Shown here: one piece after another, positions 37,064 to 46,645 of the stretch
Position numbering within the stretch: position 1 is the first letter of the stretch
Layout of the letters: each line of letters opens with the position of its first letter
Assembly: GCA_022266195.1 (NCBI GenBank)
Contig: WHVY01000001.1
Location: forward strand, 20,770,001-20,834,000
Source of the DNA: Tetranychus cinnabarinus
Taxonomy: Eukaryota; Arthropoda; Arachnida; Trombidiformes; Tetranychidae
DNA length: 64,000 nucleotides
Reading direction: 5' to 3'
Translations under genes and position numbers: made by a program
Notes under the pieces: generated by a model
The model's database searches: none
What the model was told of the DNA's origin: nothing
The model's input: only the letters and a program-made list of their open reading frames with translations

Positions 37064-37083
37064 ATTCTAACCTTTCCTATCCA
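37045..37083. repeat. snap-back inverted repeat at the duplication edge
   Basis: TGGATAGGAAAAGTTAGAA (37045-37063) is followed after one base by TTCTAACCTTTCCTATCCA (37065-37083), a 19-bp inverted copy with one mismatch. The left half belongs to the copied gene fragment, so the right half is an inverted template copy made at the breakpoint, a fold-back junction. Confidence 0.8.
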
Positions 37084-37097
37084 TCTATTCTAACTTA

Positions 37098-37620
37098 CAA
37101 GGAAAGTAACCTCGTTGGTACGGGCAGATCAAAATGAAAGTAGGTTTAATAAAAAACCCGTGTCAGAAAACCTTCAAAAACATGAATCTCCCATGGACGA
37201 AATCGATCTGAAAAAAGTTACAGGGTCACAAATGTTTTAAATCACGGAGTTCAAAATTATAAATAAAATCGTTGTAGAGATAGGTATTTTTATCAAACTA
37301 AAATATTTAGGTGTAATTGATCATGGGGGATGCAAATCTGAAATCAGTTTATTCCTAAAGTTTTTTGTCTTCGAAAAAATCGAAAAAACCACGAAAACAG
37401 TCGATAAAAATTTCTGGATAAAATTTAAATATGAAAAAAAACTTTCTGCAAAATGAAGCTTCAATACAAACATTTATGTGGTTTTTGCTATTTTTTCGAA
37501 TATGCGACCCTGTAACTTTTTTCAGATCGATTTCATGGAAGATTTATGTTTTCTGACACAGGCTTTCCATTAAACCCACTTTCATTTGATTTGCACGTAC
37601 TACCGTGGTTACTTCCCTTG
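37098..37620. mobile_element. Harbinger-like MITE
   Basis: A 523-bp unit with ends CAAGGAAAGTAACC (left) and CAAGGGAAGTAACC (right, complement), flanked by TTA at 37095-37097 and 37621-37623. The arms pair imperfectly for about 130 bp, including ATCGATCTGAAAAAAGTTAC near 37207 and its complement near 37515. A TTA target duplication is the classic signature of PIF/Harbinger elements. There is no coding capacity. Its ends differ from those of the 5.4-kb Harbinger at 11.8 kb, so it belongs to another family. Confidence 0.75.
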
Positions 37621-37931
37621 TTAGATTTTCTTGCATATAAAGTCCTGTTGCGTTATAGCAACTGTTGAAAATTATCGCCCGTCGCTTATGGACAGATCAT
37701 TGAAGATGATAAGTTGAAGATCCAATCCTTTTTTGCCAATATGAAATTTTCGGATATGTTCATCATAAATAAAATACCATGCAATAACTAAACAGTAAAA
37801 ATCTCTACCTTTTTACTCTCATTCTTTTAACGCGAAAGTTTTGACAGATGATACAATTAATTATTGGAAAAAGTGATAATACAGAAAATTTCAATTTATT
37901 TCATTGCACAGTTTTACATTTATGTTTAACT

Positions 37932-38114
37932 TTAACATTTTTTGTATTTTTGACATAACCTTTTACTGATTGCATTTTTTGGTTTGTTATTTCCACATAA
38001 CTGTTTAAGTTTCGGATTGCAATTACTCTTTCCTTTGTCTTGAGCGCCAATAAAATTGATACATAAAGAAATCATCATTAATACAAGGATCGCTGAAAAC
38101 GGTTGAAGATTCAT
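37932..38114 (-). CDS. small secreted cationic four-cysteine peptide, copy 1
   Basis: A 60-residue intronless ORF identical to copy 2 in the other palindrome arm. The first ~24 residues are a typical signal peptide (charged-poor start, hydrophobic ILVLMMISLCINF, small residues before the likely cut after GAQ or nearby). The mature part of about 36 residues is Lys/Arg-rich with four cysteines, spaced C-x7-C-x13-C-x5-C with the last Cys at the C-terminus. A TATA box at 38228-38237 and a polyA signal at 37900-37895 on the minus strand support a real gene. Function is not recognised. Cationic cysteine-paired secreted peptides are often antimicrobial, salivary or venom-like, but none of these is shown here. 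Confidence 0.75.
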   Translation of the reverse strand: MNLQPFSAILVLMMISLCINFIGAQDKGKSNCNPKLKQLCGNNKPKNAISKRLCQKYKKC

Positions 38115-38227
38115 TTTTCCACTGATAATGGTAATGAGAAACTTAAAGCAAATTAAACTTAAAAATTAAAATAAATTGACTGATGAAGAAGAAAAGAACA
38201 AGTGATCTGCAGTTTTAGAATTGATTC

Positions 38228-38237
38228 CTTTTATATA
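38228..38237 (-). promoter_or_regulatory. TATA box of peptide gene copy 1
   Basis: TATATAAAAG on the minus strand, about 115-125 bp before the ATG; exact mirror of the site at 41391-41400. Confidence 0.65.
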
Positions 38238-38448
38238 CTCATGAGTTTATTCAGTCATTTAAAACATTGTAAAAAGTGGCTCAGTTAATTTAATGTTACT
38301 TGAAATTTATTTATTTAATTAGTAATATTTTACTGAATAATGAATTGATCCGTTCACCAATCTACTGTCTATGTATCCACAGTGAGTAATAACAAATATT
38401 TATACGCAATATAAATATACTCATGTTTTAACACATTGCAGATAGCAT

Positions 38449-38822
38449 GAATCCATTGCATTAATATGTTTTCAAACTAGTTGTTGTGCATTTTTAAGTC
38501 AAATGTCAAATGTCATCAATTTGATGCCTTTTCTACCTTTTCTCTCTTCGTAAAAAAGGTTTAAACAGCCACCTTTCATCTTTTATCGTTAACGCTGCCA
38601 TCTTATTCACTATCGGCTGAATTTAATCCCATCGAAATAAAATAACATAACTTAATATTTCAAAACCGATTTCTGACGAATTCACATTTTAAATTATTTA
38701 ATAATGATCGAATCGATTCATTAAATATAGCAAAATGAGAAGGAATATTTAACGATGACGAAATTGTCATTATACATTCAAATTAAAAAGTAAATACGGA
38801 AACGCATCAATGCAATGGATTC
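38449..38822. mobile_element. possible small nested inverted-repeat element
   Basis: GAATCCATTGCATTAATATG at 38449-38468 reappears inverted, with mismatches, at 38822-38800, enclosing about 374 bp without coding capacity. The mirror copy in the other arm is 40806-41179. No clear target duplication was found, so it is only a candidate MITE. Confidence 0.35.
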
Positions 38823-39128
38823 GTTATATCCTCGTAGGATATCTGCCTTTTCTCTGTATTTACAAACAAGTCAGCATTTGGTATTTGTCTTTGCTTTCTT
38901 AACATAAACCTTGAAATTCCCTTATTATAAATACAAGTGGAACCCCCGATCATGACTGATCGTAATTTTTTCACTGAATACAATGAATTTAATCCATATT
39001 TAAAGGCTCAAATTCTTGATGAAAAACCATTTTCAATGATAAAAACTAAAAAATAAAATAAAATCTGGTTATACAGCTGAACAGAATGAAATCTTTCTGT
39101 ACAGTTAAGGTAATATATTTTTCACTTA

Positions 39129-39987
39129 TTAGGCGGGTCAATAAGTCCGTATAAAAAATATGTTCCCGATGTCTGAGAACTTTCATTTTATAGATTATCA
39201 GTATTCAAGTCTTAAAGGTTTCGTTAAGAATCCGACAAGGATCTAAGTACAAATTGTGACCAGAAAACGGGCCTGGAAAAAACAGTCACATTTTCCGTTT
39301 TTCGCTTAAAAAAGATGTCTAACGATGTGGCCTTTTGAGATAAACGAAGGCAAACAAAGTTTTAGAAGTCAGAATAGGCTCATTAGACAGGGCAGTAAGG
39401 ATTTTTCTGCCTAAATGGCCTTTTTTGTAACTTCGGCGTAAATGTAGCAAAAAAGCCGATTTGGCTGAATGGAGTAGCTATTTTTCGGCTGCCTCTCTGA
39501 CTCAAATCTTGATGTGTAGAATATTTATCATCATGTTCCTAGATTCATCAAAGATGGCTTTAAGATCTTTTGGGATCATAAGGAAAATAACGCGAATGAT
39601 AGACCTGATAAGGCCAGAAATCCGTAAATTACCGACTTTCAGAGATCATGCCGAAAATGGCCTATTAAATATTTTGATATGCCTATTTTTAAATTTATGT
39701 GTATATATTCTAATAGCGAAAGAATCCACTGTATTAGTACCGCAAACTGATTGAAATTGACCTCAACTGCGGAAAATGATTTGCCTTTTTGACAGACAAT
39801 TTTATCAAATCACGAAAATACAGCGATCTGTTGAACTTTAATGGCCAATAACTTTTGAGAACATTGAGGTAAATCTGCGAAACATCGTAAAGTTTACCTT
39901 CAATATTGTCTTCACGATTCCACCCTATCGGTCGTTTTCGAAAAAAAAGAGAAGCATGTTTTTATACGGACTTATTGACCCGCCTAA
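39129..39987. mobile_element. mariner-like non-autonomous element at the palindrome centre
   Basis: An 859-bp unit with TA on both sides (39127-39128 and 39988-39989) and ends beginning TTAGGCGGGTCAATAAGTCC, matching for about 29 bp at both termini. TA duplication and TTAGG-type ends fit Tc1/mariner. The interior has no transposase-like ORF (the 97-codon frame at 39461 starts with TTG and has no recognisable motif). Its first 33 bp also form part of the palindrome and reappear at 40467-40499. Confidence 0.8.
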
Positions 39988-40466
39988 TAACTCTTTACTC
40001 GAAAGACAGTTTTAATCCCACCCATCAATCCCACAATCACCAATAGTTTCCTTCTAATCTAACAATAAACCATCAACCTGATTAACCAAAAAGTTTTTCC
40101 CCCAATGTCAAGAGTAAAAGATACGGATTCTGCGTTTTTTCCCCTACCCTGTTTGAACACTAATTTCTCAGTAACCTGAATTCCGAGAGAGTTCGAATTA
40201 TTTTTTGCGATTGGAGTTTAATCATGGCTTTCATCTTATGTGAAAATTTTCTTCAGAACCCGTTTAGTTTGGCCACAATCCTCCCGCAAAAATTTCATAG
40301 TTTGACTTTATATATTGTATAGATAATTCAATATATAAAAATTATATAACTGGCAATCATTGGTAACTTACCGTTTTGACCTTCTGACCATTGTTAAGAA
40401 AGCAAAGACAAATACCAAATGCTGACTTGTTTGTAAATACAGCGAAAAGGCAGATATCCTACAACT
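39988..40466. other. remaining loop of the palindrome
   Basis: Unique AT-rich DNA with no gene recognised. It includes a 71-bp segment (40392-40462) that duplicates part of the right arm (40724-40794). Confidence 0.6.
40392..40462 (+). repeat. 71-bp direct repeat, loop copy
   Basis: Matches 40724-40794 in the right arm with one mismatch (CAGCG versus CAGAG). It starts TGTTAAGAAAGCAAAG and ends GATATCCTAC, immediately before the truncated mariner-like end. Its inverse also exists in the left arm near 38834-38904. Confidence 0.85.
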
Positions 40467-40499
40467 ATATTTTTTATACGGACTTATTGACCCGCCTAA
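40467..40499 (-). mobile_element. truncated end of the mariner-like element
   Basis: 33 bp equal to the left end of the element at 39129-39161, in inverse orientation, flanked by the same TAAGTGAAAAAT sequence. Only the tip of the element survives here, so it marks where the inverted duplication broke. Confidence 0.85.
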
Positions 40500-41390
40500 T
40501 AAGTGAAAAATATATTACCTTAACTGTACAGAAAGATTTCATTCTGTTCAGCTGTATAACCAGATTTTATTTTATTTTTTAGTTTTTATCATTGAAAATG
40601 GTTTTTCATCAAGAATTTGAGCCTTTAAATATGGATTAAATTCATTGTATTCAGTGAAAAAATTACGATCAGTCATGATCGGGGGTTCCACTTGTATTTA
40701 TAATAAGGGAATTTCAAGGTTTATGTTAAGAAAGCAAAGACAAATACCAAATGCTGACTTGTTTGTAAATACAGAGAAAAGGCAGATATCCTACGAGGAT
40801 ATAACGAATCCATTGCATTGATGCGTTTCCGTATTTACTTTTTAATTTGAATGTATAATGACAATTTCGTCATCGTTAAATATTCCTTCTCATTTTGCTA
40901 TATTTAATGAATCGATTCGATCATTATTAAATAATTTAAAATGTGAATTCGTCAGAAATCGGTTTTGAAATATTAAGTTATGTTATTTTATTTCGATGGG
41001 ATTAAATTCAGCCGATAGTGAATAAGATGGCAGCGTTAACGATAAAAGATGAAAGGTGGCTGTTTAAACCTTTTTTACGAAGAGAGAAAAGGTAGAAAAG
41101 GCATCAAATTGATGACATTTGACATTTGACTTAAAAATGCACAACAACTAGTTTGAAAACATATTAATGCAATGGATTCATGCTATCTGCAATGTGTTAA
41201 AACATGAGTATATTTATATTGCGTATAAATATTTGTTATTACTCACTGTGGATACATAGACAGTAGATTGGTGAACGGATCAATTCATTATTCAGTAAAA
41301 TATTACTAATTAAATAAATAAATTTCAAGTAACATTAAATTAACTGAGCCACTTTTTACAATGTTTTAAATGACTGAATAAACTCATGAG

Positions 41391-41400
41391 TATATAAAAG
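41391..41400 (+). promoter_or_regulatory. TATA box of peptide gene copy 2
   Basis: TATATAAAAG, 114 bp before the ATG at 41514. Downstream lies a pyrimidine-rich stretch (TTGTTCTTTTCTTCTTCATC) suitable for a transcription start and a short 5' UTR. Confidence 0.65.
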
Positions 41401-41513
41401 GAATCAATTCTAAAACTGCAGATCACTTGTTCTTTTCTTCTTCATCAGTCAATTTATTTTAATTTTTAAGTTTAATTTGCTTTAAGTTTCTCATTACCAT
41501 TATCAGTGGAAAA

Positions 41514-41696
41514 ATGAATCTTCAACCGTTTTCAGCGATCCTTGTATTAATGATGATTTCTTTATGTATCAATTTTATTGGCGCTCAAGACAAAGGAAAG
41601 AGTAATTGCAATCCGAAACTTAAACAGTTATGTGGAAATAACAAACCAAAAAATGCAATCAGTAAAAGGTTATGTCAAAAATACAAAAAATGTTAA
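41514..41696 (+). CDS. small secreted cationic four-cysteine peptide, copy 2
   Basis: Same 60-residue product as copy 1 (37932-38114), with no amino-acid difference. Signal peptide at residues 1-24, then a Lys/Arg-rich mature region with four cysteines. PolyA signal AATAAA at 41728-41733. The two genes are divergently placed, about 3.4 kb apart. Identity in sequence and flanks implies very recent duplication or ongoing gene conversion between the arms. No family was recognised. Confidence 0.75.
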   Translation: MNLQPFSAILVLMMISLCINFIGAQDKGKSNCNPKLKQLCGNNKPKNAISKRLCQKYKKC

Positions 41697-42252
41697 AGTT
41701 AAACATAAATGTAAAACTGTGCAATGAAATAAATTGAAATTTTCTGTATTATCACTTTTTCCAATAATTAATTGTATCATCTGTCAAAACTTTCGCGTTA
41801 AAAGAATGAGAGTAAAAAGGTAGAGATTTTTACTGTTTAGTTATTGCATGGTATTTTATTTATGATGAACATATCCGAAAATTTCATATTGGCAAAAAAG
41901 GATTGGATCTTCAACTTATCATCTTCAATGATCTGTCCATAAGCGACGGGCGATAATTTTCAACAGTTGCTATAACGCAACAGGACTTTATATGCAAGAA
42001 AATCTAAGCTTATTCATTTAATAATGAATATCCTTTTAGCGCTTAGTAAGGTTCGTGTTTAAATAATCACCTACCTTTATAAGAAAAGTATCAAATCTGA
42101 CAAAATAAGTAATACAATGTTATAAGTTTTTTTGCATGTTTGCATAAAAAAATATTGTAGCTTATGTCGAAATCTAATGATAAGTCGAAGAGTGATGATT
42201 GTGGCTACTAAGATTCTCGAGGTTCAAAGTTTTTAGGCCAATGACCAGAATC

Positions 42253-42985
42253 AAAAGTTAAAGAGTTTACTATGGATATGGAAGCAGTTATTACCTATCC
42301 TGACCGTGAGCTCATGAAATCAACTGCTCGTGTAATGAAACGAGGCGATGTTATTTCATACGAAATCCAAGAAGGGACTGAATTTGTTCGTTCCATTGAA
42401 ATGCCTTCTTCTTTAGGACAATTCAAAGTAGATAGACACACTAGTCGTTGCCATTATTATGTTATTATACTAAATCTGACTATTTTTCTGATGTTACATT
42501 GATACTAGCTGTTTTACTCTCGAGTTTTGTTAAACAATTGATTATAATCAAGTTTCCGATAACAGTGTTTCATTGACGAGTTGTTCATTCACAAAATTGA
42601 AACCAAAAAATGTTAATCAACCTGGACTATTTGAAGGGCCAAAAAGCACCAACAAAATTTGCTCAATTTACATAAACCACAGGAAAATTGCAGGAAAAAG
42701 TAAAACTGATCCGCAGCCATCTGAACTAATAATATCAACACCAAAGAAATCAATTAATTATAATTTAGCAATCGGATTGGGTCAATAGTATTCATATTGC
42801 CTTTTGCTGGTGGATTCATTAGATCCAAATTTGCTGCTGGAAAGGAGTCATTTAATAGATTAATACAACCAAAGAACTATTAATTCTATTATTAATACAT
42901 TACCGGAGGAAAACTGAAGATTAATATTTACAATTCATTCAATCTTAAGCAGCATGATACACCTATGCAACATATTTCTTTATCA
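42253..42985 (+). pseudogene. internally deleted copy of the LolA-like/apple-domain gene
   Basis: The 5' part (42262-42502) matches 48366-48600 of the intact gene, beginning TTTACTATGGATATGGAAGC. The 3' part (about 42508-42985) matches 50566-51025. About 2 kb between them, including three cysteine domains and all introns, is missing at a junction near 42505. The 3' half carries frame breaks (a TAA interrupts the segment after FCETIDNN) and a TAG replaces the codon before the transmembrane segment. The product cannot be made. Confidence 0.85.
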
Positions 42986-43398
42986 TAAAATAATAGTTTA
43001 TTTATACAATGTAATACAGCTCTTCATCATATTCCAGACTCCAAACTCTTACTTCAATGCTTCCAAAAGTTTTGTTAATTCTGGTATTGTTTATAGCATT
43101 GAAAAAATCCTTAAACTTTTATTTAACAAGAATACTTTGCTCCACTGCTGATAAAGATTTGTACTGTTTCCCGTTTCATCGAATGAAAATTGCCTCGCAA
43201 TTTTAATATGAATGTTGAAGTTCAACCTGTCAGAACTACCCGAGCATCGTGGCTCCATCTGAATTTCTGGTTTTTTTTCGTTCGTTCCGAATCGTTTTTT
43301 GCTCTTACGAACGATTCATTCAGATGATGTCTTTATGGGATTCAAAAGTTTAATGCTGCTGATTAATTTGTTATTCTCTTGATTATTTCCATGAACCA

Positions 43399-45167
43399 TC
43401 ACAATGATTTTCTCGAAATATTGGCTATCAATAACATGTATAAACTAACGTTTTCCAGCAAAAACTGAAATAAATGAAATGGAATCGCTTTGAGAAACAA
43501 AAAGACAACTTGAAATGTTATTGGAATCAATGAATACTCACCACTATGCTATGATATCCATCCAAGCGAAATAAATTGCCGACATAAAATCCAATCCGAT
43601 CGGTTGACATACGTTCCAAAGTTCTCGTCACCTAAACAAAATTTACTCAAAAGAATATTTTTTTAGTTTTTACTTTAAATATTATTCATCTTACTTTCAA
43701 CATGATCCGCAAATCAAAACGAGTCTTGATTAATAGTCTATGAATTGATTTTCTAAATGTTTCAATCTAATGACATTAAGAAGGAATAAGAAAAAAAATA
43801 ATCTTGAGTTTCATAAATGAAACATTAATGTTGCTCCAAATTGTCTTAGATTTAAAATATCCAACAGATGCATAAATATCAATAATGAATATTCAATCTA
43901 TTAGTATCAATCAATATTTTTTTCATGACAAGATGCAATTTTGTTAATGCGATGATGAAAAGATTGGCTGAACAAGAAAAAACGAATAATTGAGAAACGA
44001 AATCACTGAAATCACAAGAAATTTACCACAATTATATCGATTACAGCCTAAGTTGATATCAAGTTTAAATCAGCCTACCTTGTGACATGATTTAGAAGCA
44101 AACAAATTATATTCAATAATAGTGGCGAAAATCAGGAATCCAAGTAGTGCGAGTAAAATATCAATGAGAAAATTTCGAGTTCCAATGTAAGTGCCACAAA
44201 AAAAGGTTAAATCGGCAAAAAAGGAACCCACAAAAAAAGAAATGAATATTGGTAAAGCAAAGTTATTGTTCATCATTGAGATTGTATTGTAATGCACATT
44301 TTGCAAGTAAATCAATTTTTCCAATGAAACGGAATAAGGTTTAGGCTTTAAAAGATGTAAAATTCGGACAATGGCGGAATTGGTTGATTGAATGGACAGT
44401 GAAATGATAATGATAATGTGTATGAAAAACCAGTAACAAGCATAACCAGAGAAAAACATTGTAACATCAATGAAAGGTAACCAAAGGAATTGAAGAAAAG
44501 CCGTTCTCAATGAAAAACAAGGATTGAGCAAAATGGACTGAATTTGCAAGATGAATATTGAACCACATGAAAGATTAATGAAAAGGTTCAAACTGAGACC
44601 AGCTAGACAGGTTATACGACGAAAGTTTATGTCATCTTCATCGGTTAACCCATGATGGACTGGGTTGAACCAAGTCTCTCTGAGATTGTAAAAAACTGTC
44701 ATTATTTGCATTTGATGCTGAGATTCGGAATAAGCCAAGGAAGTTTTAACACTGGTTAATAGGAAAGAAGCACCAAAAAAGATTACATTGAGCAGTGAAT
44801 GAGCTTGATAGCCGATAAAAGTGTCGCCCAAAATGATGCGCATTTTCTCGTCTCTTAGAAAGGCCAAAAGGAGAAACCGAAATGATATCAAATAACACCA
44901 GAAACAGAGCAACAGGTTTAATACAACTTGATAAGTGGTTGATGCAGTAACCTGTGAATAGCCATGTGAACAAATCATTGTTGCTTTACCCATTTTTTCA
45001 AGTCTATTAAACAGTTTAACCAGTTGATTTGGAGCTGACCAATTATCGATTAGTCTGATCATGCTGGTTGAATAAGAAGATGATACTTGACCAGTATTTT
45101 GAACAAGTCTTTGATTTACACATTGAGAGTATCTTCTGTATAATGATTTCATGTGAATGCTAATCAT
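43399..45167 (-). CDS. gustatory-type chemosensory receptor
   Basis: Three exons on the minus strand (45167-44079, 43631-43542, 43464-43399), both introns phase 0, giving 414 residues. The protein is strongly hydrophobic with about seven membrane segments, a Trp/Phe-rich centre and no signal peptide, as in arthropod gustatory receptors (7-TM, inside-out topology, ligand-gated channels of taste neurons). The last two short exons encode RIGFYVGNLFRLDGYHSIV and a final hydrophobic stretch NVSLYMLLIANI. This resembles the conserved receptor C-terminus (F-x-LD ... TY-like helix), and small C-terminal exons with phase-0 introns are typical. The frame extends upstream to a TTG at 45185, so the ATG at 45167 or 45152 is used instead. 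Mite genomes carry hundreds of such receptors; the ligand cannot be told from sequence. A broken 3' copy lies at 35.7-36.2 kb. Confidence 0.78.
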
Positions 45168-45189
45168 GGTTGGTTGGTTTTTCAATATT

Positions 45190-45764
45190 TTTCAATAATA
45201 TTTACAGTGTTGGTTGAAGTGAAAGTTTAGTCAATACGAGATGTTATGAAGTTTAAAGGTTTAACTGTTTACTTTTGTCTGAAGAGTTGAACTATTGTTT
45301 CATTTTTCATTTTATTTGCTTTATTTTGCTTTTTCTGGTAATTTTATCTGGTTTCTCTGGTTTTGTCTCTGGTAATGGGATTGAAAAGTTTCTTTGCCAT
45401 TTGAATACGATTATCATTTGATTAGCATTTATTTCCAAATTAAACCTTTTCGTGTCTCAAATTGACAATTTAACATTGAACTTGATATTGATTTCATTTT
45501 TAATTTGGATCAATATGTTGAATCGTTTAGATATAAAAATGGATTGAAATGAAAGGTTCAAGGGATTTGACTATGAAAAAAGTTGAGCTACTGATGAAAT
45601 GAACAAGAAGAATGAATTTTGTAAAAAAACGATTCATTCATTTATTGATATGCAAGGTAAATCAATAGCATGAATTTAATTCTGATTTGGCTAATTTGAA
45701 AGTGAAGCTTTCACTGTATATTAGTAATTTGTAGATTAAGTATTTAAAAAATTATATAACATAA
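45190..45764. other. intergenic DNA upstream of the receptor
   Basis: AT-rich, no feature recognised. It should hold the receptor's promoter. Confidence 0.4.
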
Positions 45765-45946
45765 CTTTATTCGAACTAATTTGGTTACAGATTACACACA
45801 TAACAGGATCAATTTAAATTCATTATTTTTTTGTCATCAGATCAACATTTACTTCCTAAATATACACCAAATGACAAAGTAATGCACCTCATAACCTTCT
45901 CAGGTCAATCGATTGTGAAGAGTGTAATTATCGATGAGAAATTAGA
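45765..45946 (-). repeat. gene-3'-end repeat, copy E (inverted)
   Basis: Minus-strand copy of the ~185-bp repeat, ending at the polyA signal AATAAA (complement TTTATT at 45766-45771). It is fused directly to the truncated uS17m copy: the ribosomal frame runs 12 or so codons into this repeat before stopping. Confidence 0.8.
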
Positions 45947-46168
45947 TTGTTCAATCTTGAAATCAATTTTGGTACTTATTTTTTCTGGTAATTTACGGAG
46001 AAGTACCCAATCACCCACTTTACACTGATCCATGGAATCCAAACCAAACAGCTGAGATGATTCTCTGAAGTGAGCACACAAAAATGTATCAAATTTTAAC
46101 TGTGGGATGGCAAAACGAACAACATTTCTGGTCACATTTTCAATGACCTTTCCCATTAACATGGACAT
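45905..46168 (-). pseudogene. truncated mitochondrial ribosomal protein uS17m copy
   Basis: The first ~74 codons match the intact copy at 53612, up to the KIDFKIEQ segment. The last 22 codons, which hold the conserved CPLTGKR motif, are replaced by sequence from the gene-3'-end repeat (ending in TLFTID). Upstream homology with the 53.4-53.6 kb flank extends to about 46345, so this is a genomic inverted duplication of the 53.4-54.1 kb block with a ~145-bp deletion. The loss of the conserved C-terminal strands makes function doubtful. Confidence 0.8.
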
Positions 46169-46416
46169 TCTGTAAATAATAAATTAACACAAAAAACTGA
46201 TTAAAATGCTTCAACACTTGTGTTGCTGAACAAAACAAAAGTATTGAATGGCGCCACCTGCAGCTTGGACGAGATCTAAAGTTTATCTATTATACAAAAT
46301 GGAAGCATTTTTTACTGCAAATCAAAGTATCATGATAATTTAGGAGATAATTTGTATTGAATTGTCATGGGAGTTTAACCATGATTAGCACTGTTTGGAA
46401 TTAAAAAATAAACCGA

Positions 46417-46645
46417 AAAAGAGGATGATATTGAAGATGAAGAAGTTAAAGCTGAGAAAAAAAATCTAATTTCTCATCGATAATTACACTCTTCACAATC
46501 GATTGACCTGAGAAGGTTATGAGGTGCATTACTTTGTCATTTGGTGTATAATTAGGAAGTAAATGTTGATCTGATGACAAAAAATAATGAATTCAAATTG
46601 ATCCTGTTATGTGTGTAATCTGTAACCAAATTTGTTTAAACAAGT
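46417..46645 (+). repeat. gene-3'-end repeat, copy B with coding tail
   Basis: Reads in frame as an acidic/basic tail (EKEDDIEDEEVKAEKKNLIS, then HR and TAA at 46481-46483), followed by the ~160-bp UTR-like sequence. The polyA signal is mutated (AAACAA). No start or upstream exon is visible, so it is a detached gene end. Confidence 0.65.

Larger units (their letters stand above)
37621..39161 (+). repeat. left arm of a large palindrome
   Basis: 1541 bp that are the inverse complement of 40467-42007. The arms have equal length without net indels (paired coordinates sum to 79628 throughout). Every stretch compared by eye matched, including the peptide gene, its TATA box and its 3' flank. The outer edge falls exactly at the TTA target duplication of the MITE. 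The inner edge lies 33 bp inside a mariner-like element. Confidence 0.92.
40467..42007 (-). repeat. right arm of the large palindrome
   Basis: Inverse complement of 37621-39161, 1541 bp. The outer edge is at GAAAATCTAA (ending 42007), beyond which the two flanks are unrelated. It carries copy 2 of the secreted peptide gene. Confidence 0.92.

Noticed and set aside
39461..39754. 97-codon ORF within the mariner-like element as a transposase remnant
   Set aside because: Starts with TTG, lacks any DDE/D or helix-turn-helix motif.
37621..42007. Palindrome as a pure assembly artefact
   Set aside because: The loop is unique, and the outer flanks differ and contain distinct elements at each edge. 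A missed-adapter chimera would usually be a simple mirror without a 1.3-kb unique loop, but read-level proof is not available here.
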